DNA from: Phellopilus nigrolimitatus
Lineage: Eukaryota; Basidiomycota; Agaricomycetes; Hymenochaetales; Hymenochaetaceae
DNA length: 64,000 bases
Reading direction: 5' to 3'
Assembly: GCA_021029095.1 (NCBI GenBank)
Contig: JAJOHG010000020.1
Location: 558,001 to 622,000, forward strand
Shown here: piece after piece, positions 58,156 to 64,000 of the stretch
How positions within the stretch are numbered: position 1 is the stretch's first letter
Layout: each line of letters opens with the position of its first letter
The notes under the pieces: generated by a model
The model's database searches: none
Told to the model about the DNA's origin: nothing
What the model saw: the letters and a program-made list of their open reading frames with translations, nothing else
Made by a program: the position numbers and the translations under genes

Positions 58156-61101
58156 ATGACCCTCCTCGTCCCGCTCGACCGAACAGCCCAATGTTCCTCA
58201 TGGCCTGCCTTCGTATCGCCCGTGGACGATCCCGCCACATTTTCTGCGAAGGTCGTTAAGACTATCTTGAAGGCAAAGCGTGTCGCTGTGGTCTGTGGTG
58301 AGGACTATTGGTTTTACACAGGATTTCTAGGGATGACGCGTAATTTACGTTACTGGTAAAAGGTGCTGGCATCTCCGTCCAAGCAGGCATACCGGACTTC
58401 CGCTCCGCCGATGGTCTGTTCCAAAGCATAAAGAAAGAAAATCCTAGAGAAGTTCTGACCTCTGGAAAGGATCTATTTGATGCATCCGTTTTCAACGTGA
58501 GATTTCAGTTTTGTTGTTTTGTCTGACTGGCTAACTTGACGCCTTTTCTGCCAGGCTGAAAGCACGACAGCTCTCTTTTGCCAGATGATGGCACGCCTTT
58601 CGCGTATCTCAACCGACGCGATCCCTACGCCATTCCACAACCTTTTGCGAGAGCTGGATGACCGCGGGAAGCTTCTTCGCGTGTATACACAAAACATTGA
58701 CGCCCTCGAGGAGAAGGCAGGTATGACATTTGGCCTGCCTGACCACAACAGTGGACGCGCGAAAGGCAAGTCAAAAGCGAAGGGAGCAGTTTTTCAGACC
58801 ATTGAGGACGCGAACTTGTCGGAAGGATCTAACTCCGTTGGAGTATCGACTCGAGATGCCTCTCTTGACAGCACACCTGTAGAGAACTCGATTGACGTCT
58901 TACCACAAGCCTCTTCTTCAAGTTCACGCGAAACCCCTCGTTGCATTCCTTTACACGGTACTTTGCAAACGATGCACTGCGTCTCTTGCACTCACACCTT
59001 TCCTCTGTCTGACCACCTGGCTTCCTTGCTTGAAGGCGTCCCGCCAGATTGTCCGGAGTGCGAAGCACTAGAGGCGACGCGTTCTCTCGTCGGCAAGCGC
59101 CCGCGCGGAGTGGGGAAGCTCCGCCCGAGTGTTGTGCTCTACAATGAGGACCATCGAGATGGGGAAGACGTCGGGGCCATCGTGCGCCGAGACATTACGG
59201 GTAGCTCGAAGGGAAAGGGTCGCAGCGGCGCGGACGTGCTTGTCGTTGTGGGAACATCGCTCCGCGTTCCTGGGACGAAGCGCATTGTGCGCGAATTTTC
59301 GAAAGCAGTCAAGGCACGAGAGTCCGCCAGGGCAGAGAAGGCGCACCAGGTCGCACTGGCGAAGCTTACAGCACTGTCTACCCCGGCTGAGACGCCGACA
59401 CCGATGGTATCGCCCACGCCCTCTCCACGTCGCTCACCAGCGGCGGACGATGAAGTCGCGTCATCCTCCGAGACGCCGCCGGAAATGCGCCCGATTACGA
59501 CGATCTATGTCAATCTTGACTTTCCCGTGCCGACACGTGAGTGGGACGGCGTCTTTGATGTATGGATACAAGGTGATGCGCAAGTCTTCGCAGGGATGAT
59601 CCGGGATGAGATGGAGCGCGAAGAGAAAGAGAAGACGGAGAAGTTGGAAAGGGACGAACGGGCAAAAGAAGAGAGAAGAGAACGGGAGGAGAAGAAAAGA
59701 ATCGATAAGGAAGCTAAGGATATGGAGAAGGCAGAAAGGGAGAAAGTAATCGTGGGGATGTCGAAAAAACAAATGGCTAAGGGAAAGAAAAGATCTGCAC
59801 CGACAATCGAAGTTGTCCCGCCTACGAAACGTCGACGCGTAACACTAATCGTCCATGATCCTTCGGCAGACCACTCTCCTATACCACCATCGCCTACATC
59901 GCCTCCAAAGCGAAGCTTTGCTAAGAGCGTCAAAACGTCAAAAAGTAAGGAGACGGTGGCCTCGTCTGTAGTTACTCCATCAGTGAAAACGAAGACTGTC
60001 GCCGTTTCGCCAAACTTCCGCAACCGGTCATCGACGACTCTTGGATCGCAGTCTCCTCATGCAATGAGAGCGCGGATAGTACCAGAGATCGCAACTACTG
60101 TCCCCCCGTCTCTTTCCAGCAGCTATAGCAGCTCCTCGTCGACCGTTGAAAAGCAAAGAAGTTCTAACTCGAAGCAGCGGCTCGAAGCTGTTTCTCCACT
60201 TGACATGTTGGCGAATACTGCTGCATCGATGTCGCGAGTTCGGCTGAACTCTCCGCCCCTTTCTCCCAAGGAGGGTGGAAGGAAGAGAAAGCATTCTCTC
60301 AGACATATATACGATGATGAAGGAGAGCTTAGCTTTTTATCTCCCTCGCCATGCCCGTGTCCATATCCTATCTCCCTCAATTGCGACTGCTGCGCACGCT
60401 TCCACTCACGCACATCTTCTCAAAGTCTCTTTCAATCGGTGCAGACAGAAGATCGCCAGTCCAGCTATCCTGCCTCTTACACTGCCTCCCTCTCTCTGTC
60501 CCGCGCGTCGACTCTTACTCCATTGTCTTCACCTGTTCTCTCTGCCACAGTCGCGCCGACCCGTATTCCTCAGAAGGTAGTGGACGATCTGCCACTGACG
60601 CCGCAAAGTCTACCGAAAAGAGTTACCCGGAGACCACGAAACGATATGCATTTGAGAGGTGACGAAAAGGCACCTACCGACTTCGCGGAAGACGATGACG
60701 TTGCGCCGACGCCGATAGCTCCTTCGAAACGACAGAAGGTACGCGGAAGAGCACATGTTTCATCTGTGAGGAAAGGGAACTCGCAAGGCAAGAGGATGGC
60801 ATGGGCTCCGGATGCGGAGCAGTCACCATCTAGCCAGCGGGATAAACGCTATGTGGATCCTGCCGATAACTATTTAATCGATTCAAATGATGTCGATAGA
60901 CCTCCTTCAATCAACTCTGATATCAAAAGAAGGCGAGGGAGGCCTGCTGGATCTGGAGCGAAGAGTGGTGTGGGCGACTCGAGCAGGTCTGCGATCGCTC
61001 GGCGTCTTACAGTTCTTGACGTCTCTCACACTGTTGAACTCGCCAACCTCTCCAGCGCGAGTCCACAAGGACAGTACGGTGTACGCGGGCGTTGGTCATA
61101 G
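58156..61101 (+). CDS. Sirtuin, NAD-dependent protein deacetylase (Hst3/Hst4-like) with long AT-hook tail
   Basis: SIR2-family enzyme; the Hst3/Hst4 branch deacetylates histone H3 K56. MTLLVPLDRTAQCSSW begins at 58156. After an intron (58298-58362) comes CGAGISVQAGIPDFRSADGL, the NAD-binding GAGIS and PDFRS motifs. Intron 2 is 58497-58554. Then: RVYTQNIDALEEKAGM (TQNID), a ~70-residue Ser-rich insert, CIPLHGTLQTMHCVSC (catalytic His in LHG and the first zinc Cys pair), PPDCPECEAL (second pair), LRPSVVLYNEDH, DVLVVVGTSLRVPGTKRIVR, ITTIYVNLDFPVP. The C-terminal ~480 residues are disordered: a Glu/Lys helix, a Cys-rich patch (PCPCPYPISLNCDCC), basic patches (PSKRQKVRGRAH) and an AT-hook-like KRRRGRPAGSG near 60925. 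The stop is at 61101. Nuclear location is likely. Confidence 0.92.
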
Positions 61102-61674
61102 TAGCTGGTGGCTCAAGTGTGAATGTGTCTGCTGCTCTGCTGTCTCTTTTTCTTGTACTGTTAATGATGCTGCTTCTCGGGGTGAATATGTCACTCGCAA
61201 GGACTTTCCTGACTGTGACTCTGAACGCGTATCTTCATTCCTCTTCGGACTATTGTTTCCTAGAGTAAACGACTGAACGCGCTTTCCACGGCATCCTTTA
61301 GGGAAATATACACATCTCCGCTCCCTTAATATCTGTATTTTATTTGATTATTTACGCGTCGTCGATGTTTACAAGCTGTATGTGTTACTACCAAATTGTT
61401 GTTGCTTACTTCAGCCGCGAAAGTATCTTCTTGATCGACGCGTCGATCATGTATCCATTTATCACGCCACCGCGCTTTATTGCGCTTGCGCGCGAGTCCT
61501 CGTCATGATTGACACGCCGTGACGCTACGCGGCGGGCATGCTTGTAATTTATGATGCAATAACATGAAGGAAGAGTATATAATGCTCTCCTTTCTCGCCA
61601 GCGGCCCACATTGACCCAACAACACGCCCCCACCTTCACTGTTACAACTCGAAACGCCACTCAGCCTCGTAATC
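61102..61674. other. Intergenic region upstream of the small hydrophilic protein gene
   Basis: 573 bp; a TATA-like GTATATAA lies near 61575, about 100 bp before the ATG. No other feature is supported. Confidence 0.4.
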
Positions 61675-62019
61675 ATGTCCACCCTGAACAATGCCGAGTA
61701 CAAACCAAGTGCGCCCGGCGCCGACCCCGAGCTCCTCGCCCGCGGCGCCGACGAACAGTCCACCGACGTCGACTACGTCCGCGAAGACCGCGAAGCCGCA
61801 GAGAGCGATGCCACCGGCCGCGTTTCAAAGCGTATGTCCCTCACACTAGTACTTTCTCTTCGGTGTCGCTGATTGTTCGAAACAGGTGAGGCTGATGACT
61901 TGCGCGCGACCGCAGGCGAGACGGCTGGCGGGCGCACCCGCGGCCGCGGCGCCAAGAACGATGCCTACAAGCAGGAGCGCCAGCTCGACCAGGCGCTCGA
62001 ACAGGAGGGTGCCATCTGA
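61675..62019 (+). CDS. Small hydrophilic, probably disordered protein
   Basis: About 96 residues. MSTLNNAEYKPSAPGADPEL starts at 61675. A 54-bp intron (61832-61885) joins VSKR to EADDLRATAGETAGGRTRGR (C + GT, in phase). It ends NDAYKQERQLDQALEQEGAI. Rich in Ala, Asp, Glu, Gly and Arg, without Trp or Cys, and with no membrane segment. Codon use is strongly C/G-ending, as in highly expressed fungal genes, and a TATA-like box precedes it. The composition recalls small stress-related disordered proteins; no family is assigned. Confidence 0.7.
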
Positions 62020-62197
62020 AGTGCACGGAGATGATGAAGAAATCAACGCTTTGTAACTTTTATCACGGGCGTCATACTGTACATCGTACTTTGTAACACA
62101 ACTTCGAAAATAATTCTGCTCAAGAAAACAAGAGGCAAGAAGCGCGAAAATACGAAAGAGATGGGTGGAATGCGATGAGGAAGGACTACGCAGAGAA

Positions 62198-64000
62198 CTA
62201 CCCGATCTGCAATTGCTGAAGGCCTTGTTTTCGGAACTTCCTCGACTGCTTTTCGTCTCCAAGTGCGCGATATGCATCCGCTATGAGTGATGCACATTCC
62301 TGCATCTCCCTCTGCAGCCCCATCGCGTTGAATCCGTCGAGCGCAGGAATGAGACTCGACAGTGCTCTTTTCCTCGAGTCGTCATCCCCGCTTGCCAGAT
62401 CCAGTTCACCAATATACCGAAGGCAGTCAGCATCACCCCGAGGGCACGCAGCCTCTCGGTAGAGCAGTAGCGCGTTCGAGAGATTCTCTGATGCCTTTGC
62501 TCTTTGGTCTGTACGCACGAACAGAATTCCGAGCTTGAGGAGGCACTCGGCCTGTTCGAATTTCCAGTGCGCCGAATCACCATTGAAAGCAGCCAACGCT
62601 TCGGGTGTACCTTTCTTCAGCACGCGCGTGTGCACCATCTTTCATCGCGACGTCTCCGAGAGCGCGCTTGCTGATCCCAATTCCCCAACTATTTTCTAAT
62701 GTCTTGCCAGATTGCCAGACCAGCGATGACGTGTCTAGACGCTTCCTCGACGTCCACCTAGTCCAAGACAAGCGAGTCCCAGGTTCACAAGGGCGTACGC
62801 CTCCCGGTCTCGTCTTTGCAATTTGCCATAATTCGACACAGCTCTTTTGAAAGCATCCTTTGCCTCTTCGTATCTAGAACAAATTAGCGCAAGTTCGCCA
62901 CTGGACACTATGGCGTCCATCCCGTGCGACGAATCCTGCAGGAGCAAAGTGTCATAGATGCGTAACGATTCCGCAAGGAGCTCCTTTGCGACGGTGTACT
63001 CGCAGAGAACGGAAAGATATACACTCCCAAGGAATTCTAAGCATCGTGCTTCCAGAACGGGATTGTGAAGCTCGATGCGAAGTATGCCCAGAGCAGCATT
63101 TGCATGCTTGAGCGTTTCTGATGTCTGCTGCAGAACGCGGCAGCTCCTGGCAATCAAGAGCAGGGTGCTTGCCTACGTTTTGGGTTTAGCAGACAATTTA
63201 TGTGCTCAGGATAGAAGGGAAGTCGCATGTACCTCTCCGTCAAGGTCCCTTGCCTCGCGGTGTATCTCAAGTGCTTTCTCGAAGGACCTCCGGCTTTCTT
63301 CAAAATCACGAGCACTGTACTGCATGAGTCCCAGTTGTCGGTAGCATTCGCCTTGTCCAATCTTGCTTTCTAACTCTTTATACATATCGAGAGCTCTAAG
63401 GAAGTTGTCCTTGGACGCAACATCCTTTTTCGTAAGACGAAACAGACGGGCTTCTCGGCCAATCGCACACAAACAGTCGGCCTCCAGCTTCCTGTTCTGC
63501 GACTGCCTCGCATATGTAAGGGCGTCTTCTAAGAATCGCGGCTTGCCCAATGCCATCTGCAAAGAGAAGTACGCTAAATCAACAGCCGCGCAGATAGCCT
63601 CTTGTGACACAGGACGCTCCAGAAAAGCTCTTTGTATAAGGCTCTCGATGTTCCCAAGCATGGAGAGCACACGCCTGAGGTCCTCGTCCTTATAATAGCC
63701 ATACACGCCTTCTCTTTCCCGACTGAGCTGATCCCAGTGATACTTCTCGAGTTGGCGGATATGGTTATGCTGGGCTTTGCGGGTAGCAGCGACATACTCG
63801 CGGATAGGTGCCAGAACCCTGAGCCGCTCGCGACCGACCCGATACGCTAAAGAGGTCCTGAGAAGGACTGCAATGCATGCATCCATATCCTGCACATGCG
63901 CGGCGGCGAGTGCGAGCTCGTCTCGTTCGATGCCATCAGGAAGCAGCGCGAGGATACTCAAAAGAGCGCAGGCATCTGATTCCTCTGCCAATCGCGGACT
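62198..64000 (-). CDS. NLR-like (STAND) protein, C-terminal part with TPR repeats, 5' end outside the window
   Basis: The protein enters from the right edge. The first visible part, ACALLSILALLPDGIERDEL and SLAYRVGRERLRVLAPIREY (63960-63800), looks like the winged-helix region that follows the nucleotide-binding domain in fungal NB-ARC/NACHT proteins. TPR-type helical repeats follow: QNRKLEADCLCAIGREARLF, KIGQGECYRQLGLMQYSARD, FEESRRSFEKALEIHREARD, an intron near 63240-63175, LEARCLEFLGSVYLSVLCEY, RYEEAKDAFKRAVSNYGKLQ, EEASRHVIAGLAIWQDIR, ISKRALGDVAMKDGAHARAE and QAECLLKLGILFVRTDQRAK, to the stop at 62198. Three one-base breaks near 62760, 62694 and 62601 interrupt the frame. Such proteins act as intracellular sensors in fungal allorecognition and cell death; here only the sensor part is seen. 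Confidence 0.75.

Noticed and set aside
57718..58191. Minus-strand 157-codon frame overlapping the sirtuin start
   Set aside because: A second frame in the same place is equally open; no motif, and it overlaps a well-supported gene antisense.

Overview
The window looks like nuclear DNA of a filamentous basidiomycete (Agaricomycetes). Genes are dense on both strands and are cut by many short introns (mostly about 45-75 bp, GT...AG). The gene set is typical of Dikarya: a vacuolar TRP channel, a Sct1/Gpt2 acyltransferase, a PalI-like protein, a Whi5-like repressor, an Hst3/Hst4-like sirtuin and a MOV10-like helicase. I see no intact transposon, tRNA, rRNA or CRISPR. The species cannot be named from the sequence.

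Layout. 1-8.5 kb: a CaMKK-type kinase (its 3' end lies off the window) behind a 2.3-kb non-coding stretch, then a UPF0014 membrane protein with a 1.25-kb intron. 8.8-9.8 kb: a PLP-homeostasis protein (YggS/PROSC), divergent from it. 10.8-24 kb: an accessory block of three related minus-strand genes, with a PrpF isomerase gene between the first two. Gene A (10837-15428) joins an MLKL/HeLo-like helical bundle, a TKL-type kinase and an unnamed C-terminal module. Gene B (17526-20863) has the same kind of N-terminus and the same C-terminal module, but a long coiled coil replaces the kinase. Gene C (22559-24037) keeps only the helical N-terminus and ends in four 12-residue repeats. 24.9-33.3 kb: a YANK/STK32 kinase, the PP1 inhibitor Ypi1, DNA polymerase delta subunit Cdc27/POLD3 and a long unrecognised protein. 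33.6-45.8 kb: vacuolar channel Yvc1, G3P acyltransferase, peroxisomal enoyl-CoA isomerase, an unknown gene, a cytochrome b5-domain protein and a PalI/SUR7-like protein. 47.8-62 kb: a Whi5-like protein, a zinc-finger MOV10-like helicase, a hypothetical protein, the sirtuin and a small hydrophilic protein. 62.2-64 kb: the C-terminal part of an NLR-like (STAND/TPR) protein that runs off the window.

The most interesting part is the A/B/C block. Gene A has the order helical bundle, linker, kinase, as in the animal necroptosis effector MLKL, but its catalytic residues look intact. Beside it are a kinase-less relative and a truncated one, so a kinase/executor/decoy arrangement in fungal programmed cell death or allorecognition is a reasonable hypothesis. 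It is inferred from domain order only.

A caution: several conserved genes need a one-base gain or loss to stay in frame (CaMKK, PrpF, POLD3, helicase, TPR protein). These breaks leave the rest of each frame open, so sequencing or assembly indels are more likely than real decay. Exon boundaries given here were read by eye.
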